Source: Microbacterium flavum (GTDB lineage Bacteria; Actinomycetota; Actinomycetes; Actinomycetales; Microbacteriaceae). From it: a DNA stretch of 64,000 bases. A program made the translations under genes and the position numbers. Positions within the stretch are counted from its first letter, which is position 1. Each line of letters opens with the position of its first letter. Of this stretch, positions 41,691-49,298 are shown piece after piece. The notes beneath the pieces were generated by a model that searched no databases, had not been told where the DNA came from, and saw only the letters and a list, made by a program, of their open reading frames with translations. Where the stretch lies: the NCBI RefSeq assembly GCF_018717645.1, contig NZ_JAFLHG010000008.1, forward strand, positions 1 to 64,000. The letters are read 5' to 3'.

Positions 41691-42634
41691 CGATCCTCAT
41701 GGCCCCGCTGCGCGCGGTGCTCACTCTCCTCCCGTCCCCCGTGCCGCGCCGTCAGCGGCGTCTCGGCGGACGGTTCGCCGACGTCGACGGCATCCCGTAC
41801 CGGATGCCGGTGGACACCTCGGACGCCGCGGTGATGATGGCGGCGTTCCCGGTCTCGCTCTCGGCGGCGCGAGATCTCCTGCCCGGCGGCGAGCTGCACC
41901 CCCTCTCGCTCGGAGGCGACCGCGGCATCCTGCTCGTGACAGTGGTCGACTACCGCGTGACGGACATCGGCGCGTACATCGAGTACTCGATCGCGCTCGC
42001 GGTCACCCACGGCGCCCGGCCGGCGCCCCCGGTTCTCCCGCTGCTCTTCCAACGATTCTTCGGGATGGGCCAGTACGTGCTGGACCTGCCCGTCTCGACG
42101 GAGGTGTCGGTCAAGGGCGGCAAGGGCATCTGGGGGATGCCGAAGCACCAGGACCGTCTCGACTTCGTCGTCACGCCGACGCGCGCCTCGGCGCTCTACG
42201 ACGGCGGCGACGACCTCGGCTGCCTCGTCGAGATCGCGCGGCCTCCGCGCACACGGCTGCCGCTGAAGCTCGCCGCCGTCAACTACTGCGCGTTCCGCGG
42301 GATGCTCATGAAGTCGACGATCTACTTCCGCGGCGCGGCGGACATCGCTCTCGGGCGGGCCGCGCGCGGGCGCCTCGTGCTGGGCCCGCCCCTGTCCGAG
42401 CGTCTCTCGAGGCTCGGGATCGGCACGGCGCCGCTGGCGACCGTCTTCATCCCCGCGGCGACCGGCGTGCTGGACGACCACGCCGAGTCGTGGTTCCTCA
42501 CGGCTCCGACGGGTTCCGAGGCGAGCGCGCAGGCGCAGCGGTCGGGCGGCGCGCTGGCCGACGTCGTCTCCCTCGGTACGGGGGAGAGCTGGCCGCCGGC
42601 GCCTGACCGCAGTCGCGTGGAGGCGGGGTCATGA
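41687..42634 (+). CDS. Acetoacetate decarboxylase-like protein
   Basis: 315 residues, ATGA overlap with the hydrolase gene. Typical strands of the acetoacetate decarboxylase fold: YRMPVDTSDAAVMMAAFPV, LVTVVDYRVTDIGAY and VKGGKGIWGMPKH, which supplies candidate lysines for the Schiff base, followed by a paired strand. It is longer than the ~245-residue family standard, with an extra C-terminal part. Proteins of this superfamily also act on other keto or hydrophobic substrates. In this operon it may process a ketone made by the flavoenzyme, or be a binding protein. True decarboxylase activity is not certain. Confidence 0.85.
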   Translation: MTILMAPLRAVLTLLPSPVPRRQRRLGGRFADVDGIPYRMPVDTSDAAVMMAAFPVSLSAARDLLPGGELHPLSLGGDRGILLVTVVDYRVTDIGAYIEYSIALAVTHGARPAPPVLPLLFQRFFGMGQYVLDLPVSTEVSVKGGKGIWGMPKHQDRLDFVVTPTRASALYDGGDDLGCLVEIARPPRTRLPLKLAAVNYCAFRGMLMKSTIYFRGAADIALGRAARGRLVLGPPLSERLSRLGIGTAPLATVFIPAATGVLDDHAESWFLTAPTGSEASAQAQRSGGALADVVSLGTGESWPPAPDRSRVEAGS

Positions 42635-43128
42635 CCTCCGTGGCGCTGGATGTCTGGGCGCTCATCGCGGCCGTGCTGCTGATGTTCGGCGCGAGCTTCT
42701 ACCTGGGGATGATGCTGACGATGAAGCTCTTCCTCTTCCCCACCTGGGGCACCGTCCGCCTCGACACCCTCGACGCGCAGATGGGCATCCCGGTGCGGAG
42801 GGCGACGGTCACCTTCACCTACATCCTCCCCGTCATGCTCGCCGCCCCGATCGTCCTGGTGGTCGCCGAGTGGGGCAGGCCGACGGTGCTGCTGGCGTGG
42901 GGATGCCTCGTCGGCGTGCTGACGCTCAGTGTGCTCTCGCAGTTGCTGCAGCGGCCGTTGAACGTGAAGCTCTACTCGGGGACGATCCGCACCGACGAAG
43001 AGCTGCAGCAGGTCGTGCGCCGCTGGATGGATGTCAACGGCGTGCGGTTCGTCGCCGCGGGGGTCACCTGGGTGCTCACCCTCTGGTACATCGTCGCGCG
43101 CGGCGGCTACTTCGGGGTGTTCGCATGA
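42631..43128 (+). CDS. Small integral membrane protein (four helices)
   Basis: 165 residues, ATGA overlap with the preceding gene. Four hydrophobic helices (about 8-30, 55-80, 87-105, 140-160), separated by a short basic loop and a charged segment RTDEELQQVVRRWMDVNGVR. The pattern recalls DUF1772-type (anthrone-oxygenase-like) four-helix proteins, but I am not sure. No cofactor-binding residues stand out. Probably a membrane partner of the operon enzymes. Confidence 0.78.
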   Translation: MTSVALDVWALIAAVLLMFGASFYLGMMLTMKLFLFPTWGTVRLDTLDAQMGIPVRRATVTFTYILPVMLAAPIVLVVAEWGRPTVLLAWGCLVGVLTLSVLSQLLQRPLNVKLYSGTIRTDEELQQVVRRWMDVNGVRFVAAGVTWVLTLWYIVARGGYFGVFA

Positions 43129-43538
43129 GCGGCCGGATCGCGTCGCGCGATCGCTCGCGCCCGCTCACGCAGATCGCCCGCGCGATCGGCCTGATCACGC
43201 TCGCGACAGGGGCGTTGCAGGTCGTCGCGCCCGCGTTCGTGCTGCGCCGGATCGGTGGGGAGGAGCGGGCGGTGTCGACGCACCTGTTCGCGACCATCGG
43301 CTTCTTCATGACGGTCGTCGGCGGGCTGCTCGCCGAGACGGCCGGGAGGGAGCGCCCGGATGCCGCCGTCGTCGCCGCGAGCATCGTCCAGAAGGCGGGG
43401 GCGACGACGGCGATGACCGTCGGGTACCTGCGGGGGATCTTCTCCCCGTTCGCGCTGCTGGTCGCTGCTTTCGACGGAGTCAGCGCCGTCCTCCTGATGC
43501 TGCTGCGCGGGAGCATGCGCGCAGGAGGGAGCCGGTGA
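43125..43538 (+). CDS. Small integral membrane protein
   Basis: 137 residues from ATG 43125 (ATGA overlap). A basic N-terminus and four short hydrophobic segments (AIGLITLATGALQVVAPAFVL, FATIGFFMTVVGGLL, TAMTVGYLRG, FALLVAAFDGVSAVLLML). I do not recognise a family; topology is like small DoxX- or DUF4345-type membrane proteins. The stop shares one base with the patatin start (TGATG), so it is coupled to it. Confidence 0.76.
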   Translation: MSGRIASRDRSRPLTQIARAIGLITLATGALQVVAPAFVLRRIGGEERAVSTHLFATIGFFMTVVGGLLAETAGRERPDAAVVAASIVQKAGATTAMTVGYLRGIFSPFALLVAAFDGVSAVLLMLLRGSMRAGGSR

Positions 43539-44863
43539 TGCGCTCCCTCGTCCTGGCGGGCGGCGGGATGCGCGTCGCCTGGCAGGCCGGGGTGATGCGC
43601 GCGCTCGACGAGGAGGGGCTCTCCTTCGACCACGTCGACGGGACATCCGGAGGCATCCTCACGGCCGCGATGATGCTCTCCGGCGTGTCGGGCGCGGAGA
43701 TGTGCCGGCGCTGGCGCGGTCTGGCTGCCGCCGCCTTCGGGTCGGCGCTGCCGGTCGGCGACTACCTGAAGGGGCCGTGGTCTCTGCCGGCGTTGGGGGA
43801 CGCCGACGGCATCCTGCACCGCGTCTTCCCGGCGCTGGGCATCGACGCGGACGCGATCCGATCGAGCGCGTCGCGGGGCCTGCCGCCGGGGACGTTCAAC
43901 ATCGCCGAGTTCACGACCAAGACCTGCCTGGCCGTGCCGGGGGAGGAGGTCGATGCCGAGCTGCTCGCCGCGGGCCTGTCGTTGCCGGGGTGGGTCACCC
44001 CGCTGAAGCGGGAGGGGAAGGTCTACACGGATGCCGTGTGGATCCGCGATGCCGGGGTCGCGGAGGCCGTGCGCCGCGGCGCGGACGAGATCTGGCTCGT
44101 GTGGTGCATCGGGAACACGCCGTACTGGGGTGACGGGCCGCTCGAGCAGTACGTGCACTCGATCGAGCTGAGCGCGATGGGGGCGCTCCTGGCCGACTTC
44201 GCGCTCGCCGCGGCGCTCGGCCGCACCTTCACGCTGCACGTCATCGCTCCCGTGACCCCGCTGCCGCTCGATCCGGAGTTCTCCCTCGGCCGCATCGACT
44301 CCGATGCGCTCGCCGCCCGCGGATACGCCGATGCGCGTGCGTACCTCGACGTGCGGTCGGAGGGCGGGGTGCCCGCGGACGCGTCCTGCACGGCGATGCG
44401 CGAGGCGCCGACGTCAGTGCGCATCACCGACGTGCTCACCGCCGAGGCCGGAGCGCTCCGGCTGACGGTGCAGCTCCCGGTGCACGCGGATCTCACCGAG
44501 TCGACTCTCGTCGGGTCGGTGCAGCTGCGGGAGTGGGAGGAGCCGGCCTACCTGTCGGGTGGGGAGGTCGCGCTGTCGCACGGGTGCCTGCGCTACACCG
44601 GCACGGTCCGTGTCGACGGCGAGGATGTCGAGGTCGTCTGCGAGCGCTCGCTGATCGACGATCCGGGCTGGGATGCCTGGGACGACTTCACCCGCGCCTC
44701 GGTGCACGTCGGGGGCACGTCGTTCGAGGCATCCCTCGGCGCGGGAGGCGCGGCGCGACTGGTCGCCTCCGCGGAGCCCGTCGGCGCTCACGGCGTACGG
44801 GAGCGCGCCGCGGCGCTGCGCGACTTCTGGCTGCGAGTGGGGGCGATGCGGCTGCGGGTGTGA
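43538..44863 (+). CDS. Patatin-like phospholipase with GMC-type C-terminal accessory domain
   Basis: 441 residues. Catalytic domain: oxyanion GGGMR (8-12), nucleophile GTSGG (Ser37), and D165 in the YTDAVWIRDAG region in place of the usual DGG/DGA. The last ~140 residues (about 300-440) do not belong to patatins. They resemble the extra domain of the GMC oxidoreductase at the start of the operon: LVGSVQLREW, GCLRYTG, SLIDDPGWDAWDDFTRASV. Strong GGAGGGAG ribosome site. Last of seven coupled genes. Probably releases or transfers an acyl group of a membrane lipid or sterol/terpenoid ester. Confidence 0.9.
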   Translation: MRSLVLAGGGMRVAWQAGVMRALDEEGLSFDHVDGTSGGILTAAMMLSGVSGAEMCRRWRGLAAAAFGSALPVGDYLKGPWSLPALGDADGILHRVFPALGIDADAIRSSASRGLPPGTFNIAEFTTKTCLAVPGEEVDAELLAAGLSLPGWVTPLKREGKVYTDAVWIRDAGVAEAVRRGADEIWLVWCIGNTPYWGDGPLEQYVHSIELSAMGALLADFALAAALGRTFTLHVIAPVTPLPLDPEFSLGRIDSDALAARGYADARAYLDVRSEGGVPADASCTAMREAPTSVRITDVLTAEAGALRLTVQLPVHADLTESTLVGSVQLREWEEPAYLSGGEVALSHGCLRYTGTVRVDGEDVEVVCERSLIDDPGWDAWDDFTRASVHVGGTSFEASLGAGGAARLVASAEPVGAHGVRERAAALRDFWLRVGAMRLRV

Positions 44864-44944
44864 GGGTGCGCATTCGCCGCGCGGTGCTGCCCGGATGCCG
44901 TGGTGTCGGCCGTTCGGTCTACAGACAGAAGCGGTTGGCGCGCC

Positions 44945-44950
44945 TAGCAT
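44945..44950 (+). promoter_or_regulatory. TAGCAT -10 element, leaderless start
   Basis: TAGCAT with six bases to ATG 44957. Confidence 0.5.
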
Positions 44951-44956
44951 CGCGGG

Positions 44957-45406
44957 ATGACCCTCCACTCCGAGCGCCCCCTCGCCGCAGGCGCGGACTC
45001 CGCGCTCGGATCTCGCCTGGGAGGGCGTCGCGCGGCGGTCGGCGTCCTCGTCTGGCTGACGATCATCGCGGGGGCGTGCGCGCTGTTCGCGCTCGGATGG
45101 CAGCTGTTCGGGATGGCTCTCGGAGCGGCCCTGCACGCCGACGTCTCGCAGAGCGAGCAGGCGTCGGTGTTCTGGGGGCTCGTGATCGTCGCCGGGATCC
45201 TCGCCGTCATCGCCGTCATCGCCCTCGCCGGGCGTCGGTGGGTGGCCGTGGCGCTCGCGCTCAGCCTTGCGGCGGGCGGGGCATTCGTCGCGGTGGGGCT
45301 TTTCCCGGGCGTGCGGGGCACCGTCGCGCCCGCGGAGGAGGTCGTCCCCGGCCCGGTGTCATGCCAGTGCTTCAGCGGAAGCGTGTGCGATTGCCCCGGA
45401 GGGTAG
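44957..45406 (+). CDS. Three-helix membrane protein with Cys-rich tail
   Basis: 149 residues with three hydrophobic helices (about 28-55, 72-92, 95-118) and a C-terminal tail CQCFSGSVCDCPGG holding four cysteines in two C-x-C pairs. I do not recognise a family. The tail, probably outside, could bind a metal or form disulfides. ATG 44957 follows a TAGCAT -10 element at leaderless spacing. It lies alone between the lipid operon and the tRNA cluster, whose terminator is convergent to it. Confidence 0.75.
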   Translation: MTLHSERPLAAGADSALGSRLGGRRAAVGVLVWLTIIAGACALFALGWQLFGMALGAALHADVSQSEQASVFWGLVIVAGILAVIAVIALAGRRWVAVALALSLAAGGAFVAVGLFPGVRGTVAPAEEVVPGPVSCQCFSGSVCDCPGG

Positions 45407-45508
45407 CGGCACGGAGGGCTGTGGCTGCGGGTGCCCTTGCGGAGAATCGGCCGGGCTCGCATGTCCCACGCGAGCGACTCGAAAACTGCCCCTCACCAGG
45501 GAAAGGCA

Positions 45509-45541
45509 AAACCCCCGCGAATAGAAGCTTCGCGAGGGTTT
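45509..45541 (-). terminator. Rho-independent terminator of the tRNA operon
   Basis: 13-bp stem (45509-45521 with 45529-45541, one G-T pair), 7-base loop, then TTTTGCCTTT on the minus strand. It can also stop plus-strand transcription from 44957. Confidence 0.85.
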
Positions 45542-45568
45542 CTGGGGCCATTGTAATGATGACCCGTG

Positions 45569-45641
45569 TGGCTCCGACGGGCGTCGATCCCGTGACCTCA
45601 CGATTTTCAGTCGTGCGCTCTACCAACTGAGCTACAGAGCC
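45569..45641 (-). tRNA. tRNA-Phe (GAA)
   Basis: 73-base cloverleaf: acceptor GGCTCTG/CGGAGCC, D-loop AGCTCAGTTGGTAGAGC, anticodon loop CTGAAAA with GAA, T-arm ACGGGATCGACGCCCGT, discriminator A. CCA is not encoded. Last of three tRNAs on this strand. Confidence 0.97.
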
Positions 45642-45675
45642 GCATGGCATCCGAAGAGGCCATGTCCTAGACGAA

Positions 45676-45699
45676 AGGCCCTCTGATGACAAAGGGCCT
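45676..45699 (-). other. Hairpin between tRNA-Asp and tRNA-Phe
   Basis: AGGCCCT (45676-45682) and AGGGCCT (45693-45699) around a 10-base loop, followed on the minus strand by TTTCGT. It may be a processing signal or a partial terminator after tRNA-Asp. Confidence 0.5.
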
Positions 45700-45710
45700 G
45701 TCGCTATGAG

Positions 45711-45784
45711 CGACCCTGACGGGACTTGAACCCGCGACCTCCGCCGTGACAGGGCGGCACGCTAACCAACTGCGCTACAGGGCC
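45711..45784 (-). tRNA. tRNA-Asp (GTC)
   Basis: 74-base cloverleaf: acceptor GGCCCTG/CAGGGTC, anticodon loop CTGTCAC with GTC, T-arm GCGGGTTCAAGTCCCGT, discriminator G as expected for tRNA-Asp. Second in the cluster. Confidence 0.97.
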
Positions 45785-45811
45785 ATGCTTGTTCAATTGT
45801 GTGTCGGAGAG

Positions 45812-45884
45812 TGACCCCAACGGGATTCGAACCCGTGCTACCGCCGTGAAAGGGCGGCGTCCTAGGCCGCTAAACGATGGGGCC
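45812..45884 (-). tRNA. tRNA-Glu (TTC)
   Basis: 73-base cloverleaf: acceptor GGCCCCA/TGGGGTC, anticodon loop CTTTCAC with TTC, T-arm ACGGGTTCGAATCCCGT, discriminator A. First in the cluster. The next ~295 bases to the M23 gene hold no further gene that I can support. Confidence 0.97.
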
Positions 45885-46072
45885 GAGCGAACCCGGAGGC
45901 TCATTCTTACCGACGCTCAAGCATACGAGTTATCGAGATAAATGGGAAATCGAGGGCGTGGGGTCCCGGCGGGATGCTCTACGCGGGCGAGGATGGGGAG
46001 GTGCGCGGAGATGCCCAGCCGACCCTCCCGCACGCGGGCGGAACCCGGATTCACCCTGGGCAGGAACCCCGA

Positions 46073-46105
46073 ATGTTGTTAGTGTGACTGATGTTGTGCG
46101 TGTGA
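46073..46105 (+). promoter_or_regulatory. Direct-repeat operator upstream of the M23 peptidase gene
   Basis: ATGTTGTTAGTGTGA (46073-46087) and ATGTTGTGCGTGTGA (46091-46105) match at 13 of 15 bases with an 18-base period. Two TGTGAY half-sites on one face are reminiscent of MtrA-type response-regulator boxes found before actinobacterial cell-wall hydrolase genes. The start codon is about 75 bases downstream. Confidence 0.5.
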
Positions 46106-46179
46106 TCTGAGACCCGAACACGCGAGAGACGGCATCCCCGGCACCGACGGGGGCGTGAGATGCGGCGAAAGGCGGCACG

Positions 46180-47574
46180 GTGATGGACGAGGCCGGACCG
46201 GCGCAGGACTGCGGCTGCGCGCCCTCCCCACATGAACTGCGCGCGTTCAAGAACCCCGTCTCGCGACGCATGGCCATCGGCTTCGGCGGGCTCGGCGTCA
46301 TCGGCCTCGGCGCCGTCGCGCTCGGCCTCGCGCCGGCGGCCTTCGCCGCCGACTACCCCTCGTGGGACGACGTCCAGAACGCGAAGAACAACGAGGCGCT
46401 GAAGGCCTCCGAGATCTCCCGCATCGAGGGGCTGATCTCCTCACTCCAGGCCGACGTGGCAGCCAAGCAGGCCGAGGCCGCGCGTCTCGCCGATGAGTAC
46501 GTCGCCGCGCAGGAGGCCTACGAACTCGCCTTCGATAAGGCCAACGCGCTCCAGGCCCAGGCGGATGCCGAGTCGGCGCGGGCCGCGGAGACAGCACGCA
46601 AGCTCGGCCGCCTCGCCGCCCAGCAGTACCGCAACGGCGGCGACGACGCCGCGCTCGAACTCTTCTTCTCCGGCTCCGCGGCGACCGCCGACGACCTGCT
46701 CGCCAAGCTCGGCACGATGGACCGCGTCGTCGCGGCGAACAAGGGCATCTACGCCGACGCCGTCGGCGCGCGCGACAACGCGCAGAGCCTGAGCGACCAG
46801 GCGCAGGTCGCTCGTAACGAGCGCGACCGGCTGCAGAAGGAGGCCCAGCAGAAGATGGAGGCCGCCCAGCAGGCCGCCCTCGTCGCCCAGGCCGCCCTCG
46901 AGGAGCAGACCAAGAACCTCGGCACGCTCCAGGCGCAGCTCGCCGCACTGAAGGACGAAACGGCCAAGACCGTCGCGGACTACGAAGCCGGCGTCGAAGC
47001 GGCCCGCCAGGCCGAGATCGCCCGCCAGGCAGCACTCGAAGCCGAGCGTCAGCGCGCCGCTGAAGAGGCTGCGAAGAACGCCAACAACGGCGGCGGTGGT
47101 GGAGGCGGCAGCGACTCCGGTGGTGGTGGTGGAGGCGGCGGCCAGACCGGCACGGACGGCTGGGTTCGGCCGGCATCGGGCTATATCTCGTCCTGGTACG
47201 GCGTCCGCGGCTCCGTCTGCGGTGCCAATGGCTGCACGAGCAGCGGCCATCGCGGCATCGACTTCGCGACCAGCTGCTGGTCACCGATCTACGCTGCCGC
47301 ATCCGGGACGGTCGTCCTCGTGGCGGAGACGAGCGACTGGGGCAACTACGTCAAGGTCGACCACGGCGGCGGCATCGTGACGGCCTACGCGCACATCGTC
47401 AACGGTGGCTTCAACGTCAGCTATGGCCAATGGGTGAATGCGGGCGATGTCATCGCCTACGTCGGCGCGACCGGATATGCGACCGGGTGCCACCTGCACT
47501 TCGAGGTGTGGGAGTGGGGCACGCGCATCGACCCGGCGCCGGTTCTCTACGACCACGGCATCAACGTCTACTGA
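46180..47574 (+). CDS. Secreted M23 peptidoglycan endopeptidase with coiled coil
   Basis: 464 residues. The N-terminus has VSRRMAIGF followed by a long hydrophobic stretch and AAFA, a signal peptide that could use the Tat route. Residues about 60-300 form an Ala/Glu/Gln-rich coiled coil, then a Gly/Ser linker. The C-terminal peptidase M23 domain starts at WVRPASGYISSWYGVRG and holds HRGIDFA and HLHFEVW zinc ligands. Two cysteines (near SVCGANGC) and a later pair could form disulfides. This layout, coiled-coil regulatory arm plus LytM domain, matches division- or growth-linked hydrolases. Start GTG 46180 or ATG 46183, preceded by GAAAGG. Confidence 0.93.
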   Translation: MMDEAGPAQDCGCAPSPHELRAFKNPVSRRMAIGFGGLGVIGLGAVALGLAPAAFAADYPSWDDVQNAKNNEALKASEISRIEGLISSLQADVAAKQAEAARLADEYVAAQEAYELAFDKANALQAQADAESARAAETARKLGRLAAQQYRNGGDDAALELFFSGSAATADDLLAKLGTMDRVVAANKGIYADAVGARDNAQSLSDQAQVARNERDRLQKEAQQKMEAAQQAALVAQAALEEQTKNLGTLQAQLAALKDETAKTVADYEAGVEAARQAEIARQAALEAERQRAAEEAAKNANNGGGGGGGSDSGGGGGGGGQTGTDGWVRPASGYISSWYGVRGSVCGANGCTSSGHRGIDFATSCWSPIYAAASGTVVLVAETSDWGNYVKVDHGGGIVTAYAHIVNGGFNVSYGQWVNAGDVIAYVGATGYATGCHLHFEVWEWGTRIDPAPVLYDHGINVY

Positions 47575-47595
47575 CCCCGCGCGCGGGGCCGGAAT

Positions 47596-47631
47596 GCAGA
47601 AGAGCGGATGCCGAGGCATCCGCTCTTCTGC
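47596..47631. terminator. Bidirectional terminator between the M23 gene and ppa
   Basis: Perfect 16-bp inverted repeat (47596-47611 with 47616-47631, GCAGAAGAGCGGATGC arm) with loop CGAG, placed between two convergent genes. Confidence 0.85.
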
Positions 47632-47645
47632 GTGAAAGCGACGTC

Positions 47646-48179
47646 TCAGAGGGTCTTGGGAGCGTGTCCCTCACCCTGGGTGGCCGTCTGGGCATCCTCT
47701 TCCTGGAAGCGGGTGAACGCCTCGCCGACCAGACGCTCGGCCTCCTCGGCGCCGGCCCACTGGTCGACCTTGACCCACTTGTTCGGCTCGAGGTCCTTGT
47801 AGTGCTCGAAGAAATGGCCGATCTCGCCCTTGGTCCACTCGTCGAGGTCGTCGACATCCTGGATGTGGTCCCAGCGGGGGTCCTTCGCCAGCACGGCCAC
47901 GACCTTGTCGTCGCCGCCTGCCTCGTCGAGCATCTTCAGCACGGCGACGGGGCGCACCTTGGCCATGACGCCCGGGTACAGGTCGCGGTCGAGGAGGAGC
48001 AGCACATCCAGCGGGTCGCCGTCCTCGCCGAGGGTGTCCTCGAAGAAGCCGTAGTTGGCCGGGTAGCCCATCGGCGTGAACAGCACGCGGTCGAGGAAGA
48101 CGCGGCCCGTGCCGTGGTCGACCTCGTACTTGACGCGGCTGCCGCGCGGGATCTCGATGACGGCGTCGTATGCGCCCAT
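47646..48179 (-). CDS. ppa: Inorganic pyrophosphatase
   Basis: 177 residues, standard for family I. Metal-binding EDGDPLDVL and the KYEVDHGTGR segment are intact, with GYPANYGFFEDT between. It hydrolyses pyrophosphate and so pulls nucleotide-sugar and nucleic-acid synthesis forward; soluble and usually hexameric. ATG 48179 has AAGGAG upstream. Divergent from tilS with 72 bases between, as in other Actinobacteria. The C-terminus is slightly extended and acidic (QEEDAQTATQGEGH). Confidence 0.97.
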   Translation of the reverse strand: MGAYDAVIEIPRGSRVKYEVDHGTGRVFLDRVLFTPMGYPANYGFFEDTLGEDGDPLDVLLLLDRDLYPGVMAKVRPVAVLKMLDEAGGDDKVVAVLAKDPRWDHIQDVDDLDEWTKGEIGHFFEHYKDLEPNKWVKVDQWAGAEEAERLVGEAFTRFQEEDAQTATQGEGHAPKTL

Positions 48180-48238
48180 GCTGGTGCTCCTTCGGAAGGT
48201 CGGTGGATGCCGGCCCCCAGCCTAGTCGCGCGGGTCGA

Positions 48239-48244
48239 TAGCGT
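48239..48244 (+). promoter_or_regulatory. TAGCGT -10 element of tilS
   Basis: TAGCGT with seven bases to ATG 48252, leaderless spacing. Confidence 0.48.
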
Positions 48245-48251
48245 GGATGTC

Positions 48252-49247
48252 ATGGACCGCCGACCGAGCCTCGATCCCGCCGTCGCCGAGATCCGCCGGG
48301 CGGTGCGCGGGGCGCTGGCGGAGGTGTCGGGACCCGTGCTCGTGGGCCTCTCCGGAGGCGCCGACTCACTCGCGCTCGCCTCGGCGGTGGCATTCGAGGC
48401 GCCGAAGGCGGGCGTCGAGGCGCACGCCGTGGTCATCGACCACGGCCTCCAGGAGGGATCGGACACCGTCGCCCGGAGAGCCGCGGAGAGGGCGGGCGCC
48501 ATGGGCCTGCGCGCTCGCGTCGTCAGGATCGAGGTGCCCCCTCCCGCCGAGGGAGGCGGGCCCGAAGCTGTGGCCCGCGATGGTCGCCGGGCGGCGCTCA
48601 TCGCGGACGCGAAGGCCACGGGCGCCGAGGCGATCCTCCTCGCGCACACCCTCGACGACCAGGCCGAGACGGTGCTCATCGGCCTCGCCCGCGGGTCGGG
48701 CGCGGCCAGCCTGGGGGCGATGTCGCCGGAGCGGGTCGAGGAGGGCATCCGCATCCTGCGACCCCTCCTCGGCGCCCGCCGCGCGACGACGCGCGCCGCC
48801 TGCCGAGCCGAGGGCCTGCCGGTGTGGGAGGACCCGCACAACCTCGACCGTCGCTTCCTGCGCGTGCGGGTGCGCCAAGACGTCATGCCCGTCCTCGAGG
48901 CGGAGCTCGGGCCGGGGGTCGCCGAAGCCCTCGCGCGCACGAGCGACCAGCTGCGCGAGGATGCCGAGGCCTTCGCCGACATGATCGACGAGACCATCGA
49001 GGACATCGTCGAGCACGCCGAAGCGGGCATCGCGGTCTCGGTCGCGGCGCTCGCCGCGAACCCGCCGGCTCTCCGCCATCGGATCATCCGGCACGTCGTG
49101 GCGAGCGAGTTCGGCGTGAGTCTCACCCGTGCCCAGACCCTGGAGGTCGCCCGACTCGTGACGGACTGGCGGGGTCAGGGGCCGATCGATCTTCCCGGGT
49201 GCCGCGCGCAGCGCGCGGGCACCCGGCTCGTGATCAGCGCGGCCTGA
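48252..49247 (+). CDS. tilS: tRNA(Ile)-lysidine synthase
   Basis: 331 residues. The PP-loop SGGADS (34-39) opens the N-type ATP pyrophosphatase domain, followed by IDHGLQEGS and LLAHTLDDQAETVL. The short C-terminal part is the actinobacterial type. It modifies C34 of tRNA-Ile(CAU) to lysidine so that it reads AUA. ATG 48252 follows the TAGCGT element; GTG 48243 is an unlikely alternative. Followed on the opposite strand by the DUF937 gene, which separates it from hpt; in many relatives the two are adjacent. Confidence 0.95.
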   Translation: MDRRPSLDPAVAEIRRAVRGALAEVSGPVLVGLSGGADSLALASAVAFEAPKAGVEAHAVVIDHGLQEGSDTVARRAAERAGAMGLRARVVRIEVPPPAEGGGPEAVARDGRRAALIADAKATGAEAILLAHTLDDQAETVLIGLARGSGAASLGAMSPERVEEGIRILRPLLGARRATTRAACRAEGLPVWEDPHNLDRRFLRVRVRQDVMPVLEAELGPGVAEALARTSDQLREDAEAFADMIDETIEDIVEHAEAGIAVSVAALAANPPALRHRIIRHVVASEFGVSLTRAQTLEVARLVTDWRGQGPIDLPGCRAQRAGTRLVISAA

Positions 49248-49298
49248 GCCGGGGAGGCTCAGGCGCGGGCTCGTGTCGAACGCGCGGCCGGACGACCC

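Noticed and set aside
45885..46179. A ydaO/c-di-AMP riboswitch before the M23 gene
   Set aside because: Such switches often precede actinobacterial wall hydrolases, but I could not find the conserved core or pairing here; only the direct-repeat operator is supported.
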